Of a DNA stretch of 64,000 nt, positions 23,458-32,204 are shown piece by piece. The position numbers and the translations under genes are program-made. Below the pieces are notes generated by a model that worked only from the letters and a program-made list of their open reading frames with translations, had not been told where the DNA came from and made no database searches. Origin of the DNA: Actinospineispora acaciae DSM 45401 (GTDB taxonomy: Bacteria; Actinomycetota; Actinomycetes; Mycobacteriales; Pseudonocardiaceae); NCBI RefSeq assembly GCF_000620785.1, contig NZ_JIAI01000002.1:1405372-1469371 (forward strand), written 5' to 3'. Numbering within the stretch: the stretch's first letter is position 1; each line of letters starts with the position of its first letter.

Positions 23458-24846
23458 GTGACCACCTACTGGTCTGCGGCCATCGAGACCGCATCGGTCG
23501 GCGAGGTCGAGCGACTTCAACGGGATGGCCTGCGGCGCACGTTGCGGGCGTGCCTGCGCGTCCCGCACTACCGTGACCGCCTCGCGCGGGCGGGTGTCGA
23601 CCCGGCCGCCGTGCGCTGCGCCGACGACCTGGCCTCGGTCCCGTTCATGGACAAGGACCAGCTTCGGGCGATGCAGCCGTGGGGGGTGTGCGCGACGCCG
23701 CTGGCCGACGTCGCCCGTTTCAACGCGACGACCGGCACCACCGGCCTGCCGTGCAACATCGCGTTCACCCGCCTCGACCTGGACGACATCGGCGAGCTGG
23801 GTGCCCGCAACCTCACGGCGATGGGCGTGAACGGCGACGACATCGCGTGGCAGTGCTACGGCTACGGGCTCTGGATCGGCGGGAGCGCGCTCGACCGTGC
23901 CTACGAGCGGGTCGGTGTCACGGCCTTCCCGGCCGGCCCCGGTCGCACGTCACTGGCCATCGAGCGGCTCCGGGACCTGGGCGTCACCGTCATCTCCTGC
24001 ACCCCGACGTTCGCGCTGCTGCTGGTCGAGCGGGCGCGGGAGGCGGGCATCGACCCGGCGACCGACTGGAACCTGCGGGTCGGGATCTTCGGCGGCGAGA
24101 CGATGAGCCCGGCGGCGGTCGACCTGCTCACCGAGGCCATGCCGGCCGGGTTCCAGGCGCACAACACCTACGGCACGACCGAGCTCGGCGGTCCCTTCGT
24201 GGCCGGGACCTGCGAGTTCTCCGCCGCGCAGGGAACCGTCCACGTCTGGGCCGACCACCACCTGGTGGAGATCGTCGACCCGGAGTCGGGCGCGCGGGTC
24301 ACCCAGCCCGGCGTGACGGGGGAGCTGGTGGTCACCAGCCTGCGGCGGGAGGCATCCCCGATGCTGCGCTGGCGCACCCGCGACCTGACCTCGTGGGCGG
24401 CCGACGCGTACGACTGCCCGTGCGGACGCCGCGCGCACCCGAAGATCAGCTGGGTCTCCGGCCGCACCGATGACGTGCTGAAGGTCCGAGGCACGCTGGT
24501 GATGCCCTCGCAGGTGGACGACGTGGTCCGCGCGACAGTGGGGACGGGCGCCGGGTGGCAGCTGGTCGTGGACAAGGACCCGGAGGGGCTGCGTGCCACC
24601 GAGGCGACAGTCGTCGTCGAGGTGGCCGGCGGGTTGGACGAGAGCGTGGTGGCCGACATCGGCCGGCGCCTCGCCGACCGGTTGGGCATCCGGCTGCCGG
24701 TGCTCGCGTCGCGCGAGCGTGAGCTTCCCCGGTACGAGGGCAAGGCCCGGCGGGTGCTGTCGGTGACGGAGTTCGCCGAGGTCGCTCCCTCGCTGGCGGC
24801 CCTGGTCGGGGCGCGGCCGGGCACCGTGGCGGAGCCGGCCCGATGA
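23458..24846 (+). CDS. Phenylacetate-CoA ligase-like aryl-CoA ligase
   Basis: 462 residues of the PaaK branch of AMP-forming ligases: NATTGTTGLPCNIAF (P-loop-like), YGTTELGGPF, GELVVTSL, RWRTRDLTSW and SGRTDDVLKVRGT. A CxCG pair (YDCPCGRRAHP) is as in PaaK homologues. Activates an aromatic or alicyclic acid to its CoA thioester. GTG 23458 is favoured by AAAGGGG eight bases upstream; TTG 23428 also opens the frame. Oddly, ATCACCTACTGG at 23430 and ACCACCTACTGG at 23461 are near repeats. Ends in an ATGA overlap. Confidence 0.88.
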   Translation: MTTYWSAAIETASVGEVERLQRDGLRRTLRACLRVPHYRDRLARAGVDPAAVRCADDLASVPFMDKDQLRAMQPWGVCATPLADVARFNATTGTTGLPCNIAFTRLDLDDIGELGARNLTAMGVNGDDIAWQCYGYGLWIGGSALDRAYERVGVTAFPAGPGRTSLAIERLRDLGVTVISCTPTFALLLVERAREAGIDPATDWNLRVGIFGGETMSPAAVDLLTEAMPAGFQAHNTYGTTELGGPFVAGTCEFSAAQGTVHVWADHHLVEIVDPESGARVTQPGVTGELVVTSLRREASPMLRWRTRDLTSWAADAYDCPCGRRAHPKISWVSGRTDDVLKVRGTLVMPSQVDDVVRATVGTGAGWQLVVDKDPEGLRATEATVVVEVAGGLDESVVADIGRRLADRLGIRLPVLASRERELPRYEGKARRVLSVTEFAEVAPSLAALVGARPGTVAEPAR

Positions 24847-25646
24847 CCGAGGTGATCGCGGAGGGCGACGTGCTGCTGGACGTCGCCGACGGCGTCGCCA
24901 GCCTGCGGATGAACCGGCCGGGGTCGGCCAACGGGATGTCCGTCGGCTTCCTCCGCTCGCTGTACGAGGCGCTGATGGCCTGCCACCGCGATCCCGGCCT
25001 GCGGGTGCTGGTGATCAGTGGCAACGGCAGGCACTTCAGCGGCGGCGGCGACGTGCGCGACTTCGCCTCGAAGGGGCACGGGCTGCCGGACTACCTGCGC
25101 GAGGTCACCTCGTGGCTGCAGGTCTCGGTCTCGGCCATGATGCGGCTGCCCGCTCCGGTGATCGCGCAGGTCCACGGCTTCGCGGCGGGGGGCGGCGGGT
25201 TCGGCCTGGTCTGCGCGGCCGACTTCGTGGTCGCCGCCGACACCGCCCGGTTCCTGCCCGCCGCGACCGCCGTCGGCATGGCTCCGGACGCCGGCACGAC
25301 CGTGACGCTGAGCAGGATCGTCGGCATCCGCCAGGCGATGCGCATCGTGCTGACCAACCCCCGGCTGACCGCGGCCGAGGCCCACGAGCTGGGCATCGTC
25401 ACCGAGGTGGTGCCCGAGGCGGAGCTCGCCGAGCGAACGCTCGCGCTCGCCGGGGAACTGGCCGCCGGCGCGCCGAGGGCGATCGCCGCCACCAAGCGAC
25501 TGATGTGGGACGGCCTCGGACGATCCGTCGAACAGGCCCTGCCCGACGAGGCGCGCACCGTCGCCGAGCTGTCCGGCACCGCCGACGCGCGCGAGGGCCT
25601 TGCCGCCGTCCTGGAGCGCCGCGCACCGAGGTTCACCGGCCGATGA
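24843..25646 (+). CDS. Enoyl-CoA hydratase/isomerase family protein
   Basis: 267 residues of the crotonase fold: oxyanion-hole segments GRHFSGGGDVRDFA and HGFAAGGGGFGLVCAAD. The catalytic glutamate positions are not the standard E/E pair (MAPDAGTT lies where the second Glu is usual), so hydrolase, lyase or isomerase activity on a CoA ester is possible. Coupled to both neighbours by ATGA overlaps. Confidence 0.88.
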   Translation: MTEVIAEGDVLLDVADGVASLRMNRPGSANGMSVGFLRSLYEALMACHRDPGLRVLVISGNGRHFSGGGDVRDFASKGHGLPDYLREVTSWLQVSVSAMMRLPAPVIAQVHGFAAGGGGFGLVCAADFVVAADTARFLPAATAVGMAPDAGTTVTLSRIVGIRQAMRIVLTNPRLTAAEAHELGIVTEVVPEAELAERTLALAGELAAGAPRAIAATKRLMWDGLGRSVEQALPDEARTVAELSGTADAREGLAAVLERRAPRFTGR

Positions 25647-26383
25647 CCGCCCGCTTCACCGGCCAGCGGGCCGTCGTCACCGGGGCCGCCGGCGGGATCG
25701 GGGCGGCCGTCGCCGCCCGGCTCGCCCGCGAGGGCGCCCACGTCCTGGTCGTCGACATCGACGCGCGCGGCGCGGAACTGACCGCCTCCAGGATCGGCGG
25801 GACGGCGGCCGGCCTCGACGTCACCGATCCCGCCTCGGTGCGCGCCGCGCTCGGCGGCGAGCCGTTCGACGTCCTGGTCAACAACGCCGGGATGGACGAC
25901 TTCGGCTGGTTCACCGAGGTCGACCCGGACCGCTGGCGGAAGGTGCTGGCGGTCAACGTGGAAGGCGTGCTGGCCTGCACCCAGGCGGTGCTGCCTGGCA
26001 TGCAGTCGCGCCGTTACGGCCGCATCGTCACGGTGACCTCGGAGGCGGGCCGGATCGGCTCCAAGGGCAACGCCGTGTACGCGGCGGCGAAGGCGGCCGT
26101 GATCGGGTTCAGCAAGTCCATCGCCAGGGAGAACGCGCGCTACTCGATCACCGCGAACTGCGTGGCCCCCGGCCCGACGGAGACCCCGATGGTGCAGGCC
26201 ATCCGGGACATGGGTGAGCGCGGAGACACCATGCTCGCCCGGATGATCGCCGGCACCCAGCTCGGCCGGCTCGGCACCCCGGACGAGATCGCCGCCGGCG
26301 TCGCGTTCCTGGCCTCCCCGGAGGCGTCCTACGTCACCGCCGAGACGCTCGGCGTCTCGGGAGGCATGGGCCTCGGCGGCTGA
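25643..26383 (+). CDS. SDR-family dehydrogenase (hydroxyacyl-CoA type)
   Basis: 246 residues: TGAAGGIGAA cofactor site, NNAGM, catalytic Ser in VTVTSEAG, YAAAK, and C-terminal VSGGMGLGG. Resembles BadH/FabG-like dehydrogenases that oxidise hydroxyacyl-CoA intermediates, which fits between a hydratase and an aldolase. Starts by ATGA overlap. Confidence 0.88.
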   Translation: MTARFTGQRAVVTGAAGGIGAAVAARLAREGAHVLVVDIDARGAELTASRIGGTAAGLDVTDPASVRAALGGEPFDVLVNNAGMDDFGWFTEVDPDRWRKVLAVNVEGVLACTQAVLPGMQSRRYGRIVTVTSEAGRIGSKGNAVYAAAKAAVIGFSKSIARENARYSITANCVAPGPTETPMVQAIRDMGERGDTMLARMIAGTQLGRLGTPDEIAAGVAFLASPEASYVTAETLGVSGGMGLGG

Positions 26384-26427
26384 GCCGAACCGCCATCGTC
26401 CGCGCACACCAGAGGAGGAGCCCGCCA

Positions 26428-27219
26428 ATGACCGCCCCTCGCCGCACCGACGGCCCGCCCGGCCGGATGGTCTTCGCCGAGCCACCGGTGTTCGACTCCG
26501 TCGAGCAGGAACGCCTCGACCGCAGGCAACGGCTGGCCGTCGCGCTGCGCGCCTTCGCCCGCCTCGGCTTCGACATGGGCGTGGCCGGCCACATCACCGC
26601 CCGCGACCCCGAACACCCGGACCGGTTCTGGGTGAACCCGTTCGGCGTGCACTTCGGCATGATCCGCGCCTCGGACCTGATCCAGGTCGACCACTCCGGC
26701 GCGGTCGTGGCGGGCGACGGGATCCTCAACACCGCCGCGTTCCGGATCCACTCGGAGATCCACGCCGCGCGCCCCGACGTCGTCGCCGCCGCCCACGCGC
26801 ACAGCCTGTACGGCTCGGCGTGGTCGGCGATGAACCGCCCGATCCAGCCCCTGACCAACGAGGGTTGCATGTTCTTCGAGGACCACGTGATCCACACCGA
26901 GCACACCGGGGTGACCCTGGAGGACCTCAAGGCCAAGGCGATCGCGCAGGGCCTCGGCCCGCACCGCGCCGCCGTGCTGGCCAACCACGGCGTGGTGACC
27001 GTCGGGCAGAGCGTGGACGAGGCCGCGTGGTGGTTCATCGCGTTCGAGCACAGCGCCCACGTCCAGTTCCTCGCGGAGGCCGCCGGCACGCCGCGGCCCG
27101 CCGACCCGGCGGATGCGCGGACCGTCCGCGACACCATGGGCACCCCGCGCGCCGCGTGGTTCAGCTTCCAGCCGCTCTACCAGCGGATCGTCCGCGAAGA
27201 CCCGGACGTCCTCGACTGA
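26428..27219 (+). CDS. Class II aldolase/adducin-family protein
   Basis: 263 residues: GVAGHITARDPEHPDRFWVN opens the fold, and the metal site is visible as AAHAHSLYG (HxH) and LANHGVVTVG (third His). Zinc-dependent aldolase, decarboxylase or epimerase chemistry is expected. AGAGGAGGAG precedes ATG 26428, 44 bp after the SDR stop, so it is likely in the same operon. Confidence 0.88.
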   Translation: MTAPRRTDGPPGRMVFAEPPVFDSVEQERLDRRQRLAVALRAFARLGFDMGVAGHITARDPEHPDRFWVNPFGVHFGMIRASDLIQVDHSGAVVAGDGILNTAAFRIHSEIHAARPDVVAAAHAHSLYGSAWSAMNRPIQPLTNEGCMFFEDHVIHTEHTGVTLEDLKAKAIAQGLGPHRAAVLANHGVVTVGQSVDEAAWWFIAFEHSAHVQFLAEAAGTPRPADPADARTVRDTMGTPRAAWFSFQPLYQRIVREDPDVLD

Positions 27220-27244
27220 CCACCGGCGGGAAGGGGAGCTGGCG

Positions 27245-28564
27245 ATGACCTCGACGCACGGCCCGTCGCGGGCGGGCGTTCCTGCGGCCTCGGCCGGTGA
27301 GGTGCGCCGTGCGGCCTGGGCGAGCCTCGTCGGAAGCACCATCGAGTGGTACGACTTCCTCGTCTTCGCCGCCGCCGCCGGCCTGGTCTTCGGCCCGCTG
27401 TTCTTCCCCGGCCTGGAGCCGGCGTCGGCGCTGCTGGCGTCGTTCGCCACGATCGGGGTCAGCTTCCTGGCCAGGCCGCTCGGCGGGATCGTCGCCGGGC
27501 ACCTCGGCGACCGGCTCGGCCGCAAGGCGATGCTGGTGGCGACCTTGCTGCTGATGGGCGGTTCGACGACGGCCATCGGCCTGCTGCCCGGGTACGCCGC
27601 CATCGGGGTGTCCGCGCCGATCCTGCTGGTGCTGCTGCGCTTCGTCCAAGGGCTCTCGGCGGGCGGCGAGTGGGGTGGGGCCGCCCTGCTGGCCGTCGAG
27701 CACGCGCCCCCGGGGCGCCGAGGCACCTACGGGGCGTTTCCCCAGCTCGGCGGGTCACTCGGGCTCGTGCTGGCGAACCTGGCGCTGCTCGCGGTGTCGT
27801 CGGCGACGACCCCTGAGCAGTTCCTCGCCTGGGGCTGGCGGGTCCCGTTCCTGCTCAGCGTGGTGCTCATCGGGGTCGGCCTGGCGGTCCGGGCGGGCGT
27901 CGCGGAGAGCCCGGTGTTCGCCGAGCTGCGGCGCCGCGGTGCGCGCCAGCGGGCACCGCTGGCGGCGCTGTGGGGTGGCCACCGGCGGGAGCTGCTCATC
28001 GCCACCGGGCTGTTCGTCGGCCTCAACCTCTGCGGATACATCCTGATCGCCTTCCTCGGCTCGTACGGCAGCCAGCGGGTCGGGGTGTCGCGGTCGACGA
28101 TGCTCGTCGTCGGCGTGTTCGGGGCGCTGTCCTGGGCACTGTGGACGGTGCTGGGGGCGCGCTGGTCGGACCGCGTCGGCCGCCGAGCCGTGTTCCTGGC
28201 CGGCACCGTCGCGCTGGCCGTCTGGGCGTTCCCGCTGTTTCCGCTGCTCGCCACGGCGTCCCTGCCGTTGATGCTGCTCGCGGTGTTCGGCCTGGCGTTC
28301 GGGCTCGGGCTGACGTACGGGCCCCAGGCCGCCGCCTACGCCGAGCTGTTCCCACCCGCCGTGCGGTACAGCGGCTCGTCCCTCGCCTACGCGGCCGGCT
28401 CGATCCTCGGCGGCGGGTTCGCGCCGATGGTCGCGTCCTGGCTGCTCGCCCGCACCGGCAGCGCGCTGGCGGTCAGCGCGTACATGGCGCTCGGATGCGC
28501 CATCACGCTGGTCGCGGTCCTCGCCTGGCGGGAACCGTCGAGCGCCGAGCCGGCGCGACGATGA
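27245..28564 (+). CDS. MFS transporter, metabolite:H+ symporter (MHS) type
   Basis: 439 residues, 12 membrane segments. SLVGSTIEWYDFLVFAAAAG and the GDRLGRKAMLV loop are hallmarks of the MHS family (ShiA, ProP, KgtP), which import organic acids. ATG 27245 follows GGGAAGGGGAG. Likely imports the acid activated by the CoA ligase. Confidence 0.9.
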   Translation: MTSTHGPSRAGVPAASAGEVRRAAWASLVGSTIEWYDFLVFAAAAGLVFGPLFFPGLEPASALLASFATIGVSFLARPLGGIVAGHLGDRLGRKAMLVATLLLMGGSTTAIGLLPGYAAIGVSAPILLVLLRFVQGLSAGGEWGGAALLAVEHAPPGRRGTYGAFPQLGGSLGLVLANLALLAVSSATTPEQFLAWGWRVPFLLSVVLIGVGLAVRAGVAESPVFAELRRRGARQRAPLAALWGGHRRELLIATGLFVGLNLCGYILIAFLGSYGSQRVGVSRSTMLVVGVFGALSWALWTVLGARWSDRVGRRAVFLAGTVALAVWAFPLFPLLATASLPLMLLAVFGLAFGLGLTYGPQAAAYAELFPPAVRYSGSSLAYAAGSILGGGFAPMVASWLLARTGSALAVSAYMALGCAITLVAVLAWREPSSAEPARR

Positions 28565-29430
28565 GCGAGATCGCCGTCATCGGCGCGGGAGGCATCGGCA
28601 CCGTCCTCGCCGCCGCCTTCGCCGACGCGGGTCATCGGGTCACGGTGTGCGCCCGCTCGGCGAACGCGCCGCTGCGCCTGGAACGGGACGGGGCATCGCG
28701 CGCGCTCGGCGTCCCGGTCGTCGACGACCCTTCCGAGGCGCGGCATGCGGAGTGGGTGCTGCTCTGCACGAAGGCGCATCAGACGGCGACAGTGGGCCCG
28801 TGGCTGGAGCGGACGTGCACGCCGGCGACGACGGTGGTGGTCTGCCAGAACGGCATCGACCACCGCGAGCGGCTGGCCGGCCTCGGCGGCCCGGCGGACA
28901 TCCTTCCCGCGCTGGTCTACATCGCCGCCGAGCGGACCGCGCTCGGCCTGGTCCGCCACCGCCGGGGCCGGCACCTGGTCGTGCCCGCCGACCGTTCCGG
29001 CGAGCGGTTCGCCGCCCTCGCGCCGCGCGGGGTCGACGTCCGCACCGAGACGGACTTCACCACCGCCGCCTGGCGCAAGCTGCTCACCAACATCGCCGCG
29101 AACCCGATCACCGCGCTCACCGGGCAACGGATGGCGGTGTTCGGCCGGGCGCAGATCCGGCACCTGGCCGTCACGCTTCTGCGGGAGGCGGTGGCCGTCG
29201 GGATCGCCGAGGGTGCCTCGCTCGGCGAGGAGGACGTGTCCCGCACCCTCGCCTTCTACGACCGGTTCGGCGAGGAGGACGGCACCTCCATGCTCTACGA
29301 CCGGCTGGCGGGCCGAGCGCTCGAGCACGAGCCGTTCAACGGGGCTGTCACCCGCCTGGGTGCCCGCCACGGCATTCCCACGCCGGCCAACCAAGCCATC
29401 TACGCGGTGCTCGACGCTATCGCGGCCTGA
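28561..29430 (+). CDS. 2-dehydropantoate 2-reductase-like (PanE/ApbA) oxidoreductase
   Basis: 289 residues: N-terminal Rossmann GAGGIGTVLAAAFADAGH, CQNGID, and WRKLLTNIAANPITAL with the family lysine. Coupled by ATGA to the MFS gene. In this operon it probably reduces or oxidises a pathway 2-oxo/hydroxy acid rather than making pantothenate. Its stop abuts the truncated carotenoid oxygenase fragment. Confidence 0.88.
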   Translation: MSEIAVIGAGGIGTVLAAAFADAGHRVTVCARSANAPLRLERDGASRALGVPVVDDPSEARHAEWVLLCTKAHQTATVGPWLERTCTPATTVVVCQNGIDHRERLAGLGGPADILPALVYIAAERTALGLVRHRRGRHLVVPADRSGERFAALAPRGVDVRTETDFTTAAWRKLLTNIAANPITALTGQRMAVFGRAQIRHLAVTLLREAVAVGIAEGASLGEEDVSRTLAFYDRFGEEDGTSMLYDRLAGRALEHEPFNGAVTRLGARHGIPTPANQAIYAVLDAIAA

Positions 29431-29931
29431 CCGGACCGCATGCAGCTCGCCGGTCGCGGGGTCGTGCTTGGGGTGCGCGGTGTAGCCCCCGGGCAGGGTG
29501 CCGTCGAAGTCGCAGTAGCCGATCGTGTCCAGCTCGTCGGACAGCTCGTAGTTCGCGGAGCCGGCCTCGATCAGGGCCAGGGTGCGGCCGGCGTGCTGGA
29601 TGACGTTGGTGTTCGCGCCCGGCGAGAGCAGCGAGGTGCTGGCCCGGCCGGTCAGGGGTGGTTCGCCGAGCGCCTTGACCACCTCGGGGCCGCGGATCCA
29701 GCGGTTGCGGTACCACTTCGCCTGCCCGTCGCGCAGCCGCACGCCGTGCACCATGCCGTCACCGAGGAACCAGTGGTAGACGACCGGATCCACGTCGGAG
29801 ATCGGGTTCGGGCCGTCGCGCAGGTAGCGCCCGTCCAGGTATTCCAGAATGGTGCCCGACACATTCAGGTCGGTGATCGTAAGCTCTTTATGAACTGGAG
29901 CGAAGGCGCCCTTGAGATAGGTGTTGGCCAT
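29431..29931 (-). pseudogene. Carotenoid oxygenase, N-terminal fragment
   Basis: From ATG 29929-29931 the frame reads NTYLKGAFAPVHKELTITDL, GRYLRDGPNPISDVDP, HWFLGDGMVHGVRL and GYTAHPKHDPATGELHA, the first third of a carotenoid-cleavage oxygenase. Homology stops about residue 165, exactly where the panE-like gene ends on the other strand; the remaining blades with three of the four iron histidines are absent. The open frame continues antisense to panE but is not homologous. A deletion or insertion junction near 29436. Confidence 0.8.
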
Positions 29932-30074
29932 GGCCAAGGTTAAGCTCAGGTTTAATGGTGTCCAGTAACTATATTATAGCCCTATAAGCGCCTCTAAATG
30001 AACGTTTAGTTTTACTGAATGATCGGTGGAGAATTGAGAGTTGGGTTCTGGACGTAAGTCTCGGTCAGGATTTT

Positions 30075-30374
30075 GACAAATGCGTGGGTTGCGGCATGGT
30101 CACCACCCGCCGGGTCGGGTAGCGCGCCTCGAACACCGCCGCCACCTGGGCCACCTGCGACGCTCCGATGGCCGCGAAATGGGCAACCCGCAACTCGCCG
30201 GCCACGCCGCGCGCGCCGCGAGGTGCGCGTAAACAGCGGCGCGCCGATCTCCACCTCCAGGGCCTGTATCGTCTGGCTCACCGGTCCCGTACTGACGGAC
30301 AATCGTCCCGCGGTGCGTCCGAAATGCAGTTCCTCGGCCAACACGAGAAATGTCTCGACCTCCCGCGGCTCCAC
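30075..30374 (-). pseudogene. LysR-family regulator, internally deleted remnant
   Basis: From about GTG 30374 the reverse strand gives EPREVETFLVLAEELHFGRT and the HTH RLSVSTGPVSQTIQALEVEI to FTRTSRR; homology then resumes in another frame as GARGVAGELRVAHFAAIGAS, QVAQVAAVFEARYPTRR, ending near 30070. The linker normally between these parts is gone and the C-terminal ligand domain is missing. Lies between the carotenoid oxygenase fragment and the SGNH hydrolase. Confidence 0.7.
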
Positions 30375-30408
30375 TGCGGGCACCCCCTCGAACCCAGGGC
30401 TCGCTCGA

Positions 30409-31122
30409 CTAGCCGCGAGAAACCATTTCGGCGACCGTCGGCCCCAGCTCGGCGGCCCAGTCCGCGTATCCCGAGCTGGACGGATGGAAGCCGTCGGCGG
30501 CGAAGAACCGCGCGTGGGAGGGGGCGGTGAACGGCACGTGGCGTACGCCCGCCGTGCGGTCCGCGACCCGGCGCAGGCGACGGTCCATCGCGCGGGCCCG
30601 CCGGCCGAAGATCGCGCGGGTCGGCTGAGGCAGGCTGGGGAACATCCCCAGCGGCGGCATCGCCGACAACGCCACGGGGACCGGCGTGCCCACGCACTCC
30701 CGTACGGCTGCCACCAGCGCTGCCACCTCACGCTCGAACGTCCGGAGCGAGCGCAGCCGGAGCAGGTCGTTCACGCCGACCGCGACCGACACAGCGTGCG
30801 GCGGCTCGTCGTCGCGCAGCCTGGGCACCAGGCGGTGCCGCACCGACGCCGCCGTGGCACCACTGCGCGCGAGCACCCGCCACCGAACCGCACGACCGGT
30901 GTGCCTGGCCACCTCGGCGGCGAGGTAGCCGGGCAGCGCCGCTTCGTGCCGCTGCGCGCCCACCCCGGCCGCCGTGGAGTCGCCGATGACCGCGATTCGC
31001 AACGGTGCGCCGTCGCCGCGAGCGGTTCCCTCGGTGGGGCCGCCGGCCTCGGGCAGTCGAGGGACGGTCGCTCGGATCCTCCTGCCCTGCCAGGCCAGTA
31101 TCGGTACGAACAGGTAGATCAC
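30409..31122 (-). CDS. SGNH/GDSL-family hydrolase
   Basis: 237 residues: block I VIGDSTAAGVGA with nucleophilic Ser, Gly and Asn blocks (GATAASVRH, VGVNDLLRL), and the C-terminal catalytic DGFHPSSSGYADWA. The N-terminal MIYLFVPILAWQGRRIR may be an uncleaved signal anchor. Esterase or deacylase at the membrane or outside is likely. Starts at GTG 31120-31122, 10 bp downstream of a 49-bp palindrome that probably controls it. Confidence 0.88.
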   Translation of the reverse strand: MIYLFVPILAWQGRRIRATVPRLPEAGGPTEGTARGDGAPLRIAVIGDSTAAGVGAQRHEAALPGYLAAEVARHTGRAVRWRVLARSGATAASVRHRLVPRLRDDEPPHAVSVAVGVNDLLRLRSLRTFEREVAALVAAVRECVGTPVPVALSAMPPLGMFPSLPQPTRAIFGRRARAMDRRLRRVADRTAGVRHVPFTAPSHARFFAADGFHPSSSGYADWAAELGPTVAEMVSRG

Positions 31123-31131
31123 GACATCCTC

Positions 31132-31180
31132 CAGATGGATAGTGTAAGTATCTATTATAGATAGCTACAGTATCCATCTG
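31132..31180. promoter_or_regulatory. 49-bp near-perfect palindrome upstream of the SGNH hydrolase
   Basis: The arms CAGATGGATAGTGTA and TACAGTATCCATCTG differ from exact complementarity at one pair, around a perfect centre TATCTAT-T-ATAGATA. Two GATA-N7-TATC units are embedded. AT-rich in a GC-rich setting. It covers the promoter/RBS zone of the hydrolase; a multi-dimer operator for a TetR-like regulator is likeliest. Confidence 0.8.
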
Positions 31181-31223
31181 TCCACGCGTTGCGCGTCACA
31201 GCTCCAGCGCGCTGACCGCTGTG

Positions 31224-32078
31224 TCAGGAGGAGACGGTGACTCCGCCGTCGGGGCGATCGGTGGACAGGCTGAGATCGGTCCACGTGTCGATGTCGTTCT
31301 GGACGCGCCGGCGTCCGGCGGTGACCAGGCGCAGGGCGTCCGAGCCGAGCAGCAGGTGCACGGGTGGGGTGTCGGCGTCGAGCACGGTGAGGATGGCCCG
31401 GCCGGCGCGGTCGGGATCGCCGATCCCCTGGCCGGCCAGGGCCTGGCGGCGGGCGCGGATCGGGTCGAACAGCTCGTCGTAGTCGGGGACGCCGCGTGGC
31501 GCGCGGGCCAGCGACCGGCCCGCCCAGTCGGTCGCGAACGCGCCGGGGGCCACCGCGGTCACCCGCACCCCGAACTGCGCGACCTCCTGTGCGAGCCCCT
31601 CGGTGATGCCCTCCATCGCGTGCTTGCTGCCCTCGTAGAACGACAGGCCGGGGAACGTGGTCATCCCGCCCATCGAGGTGATCACGAAGATGTGGCCGGC
31701 GCGCCGCTCGCGCATGCCGGGCAGCACCGCCTTCATGGTCGCCACCGTGCCGAACACGTTGACCTCGAACTGGCGGCGCAGGTCGGCCATCGGGGACTCC
31801 TCGAAGGTGCCCTCGACGCCGTAGCCGGCGTTGGCCACGAGCACCTCGATCGGGCCCAACGCGGCTTCGGCGGCGCGGACGGTCGGCTCGATCCGGTCGG
31901 AGTCGGTCAGGTCGAGGATGAAGGCCCGGGCGCGTTCGGCGTCCAGGGACTGGAACGCGGCCGCGTGCCGCTCGGTGCGCACCGTGCCGGCCACCCGGTG
32001 TCCGGCCGCCAGCGCCCGCCGGGCGATCGCCAGCCCGAGCCCCGTGCTGACACCGGTGACCAGGAACGTCTTGCTCAT
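31224..32078 (-). CDS. SDR-family oxidoreductase
   Basis: 284 residues: TGVSTGLGLA, NAGYGVEGT, catalytic Ser in ITSMGGM, FYEGSKHAMEG (YxxxK), LHLLLGSDAL near the end. Belongs to the large group of SDRs often misnamed ketoreductases or retinol dehydrogenases. ATG 32078 has AGGAAAA upstream. The XRE gene lies upstream on the same strand and may control it, echoing the broken XRE/SDR pair at the window start. Confidence 0.88.
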   Translation of the reverse strand: MSKTFLVTGVSTGLGLAIARRALAAGHRVAGTVRTERHAAAFQSLDAERARAFILDLTDSDRIEPTVRAAEAALGPIEVLVANAGYGVEGTFEESPMADLRRQFEVNVFGTVATMKAVLPGMRERRAGHIFVITSMGGMTTFPGLSFYEGSKHAMEGITEGLAQEVAQFGVRVTAVAPGAFATDWAGRSLARAPRGVPDYDELFDPIRARRQALAGQGIGDPDRAGRAILTVLDADTPPVHLLLGSDALRLVTAGRRRVQNDIDTWTDLSLSTDRPDGGVTVSS

Positions 32079-32204
32079 CAGGGTTTTCCTTTCGGTGACG
32101 GCCTGTTCAGGCCGTGATGGAGTGCCGCCGGGCGCGCGGGTGCGCACGGCGATATCGACTCGTGTCCGGGTGATAGGGGGTGGCTGGATGCCCGCTGGGG
32201 CCGA

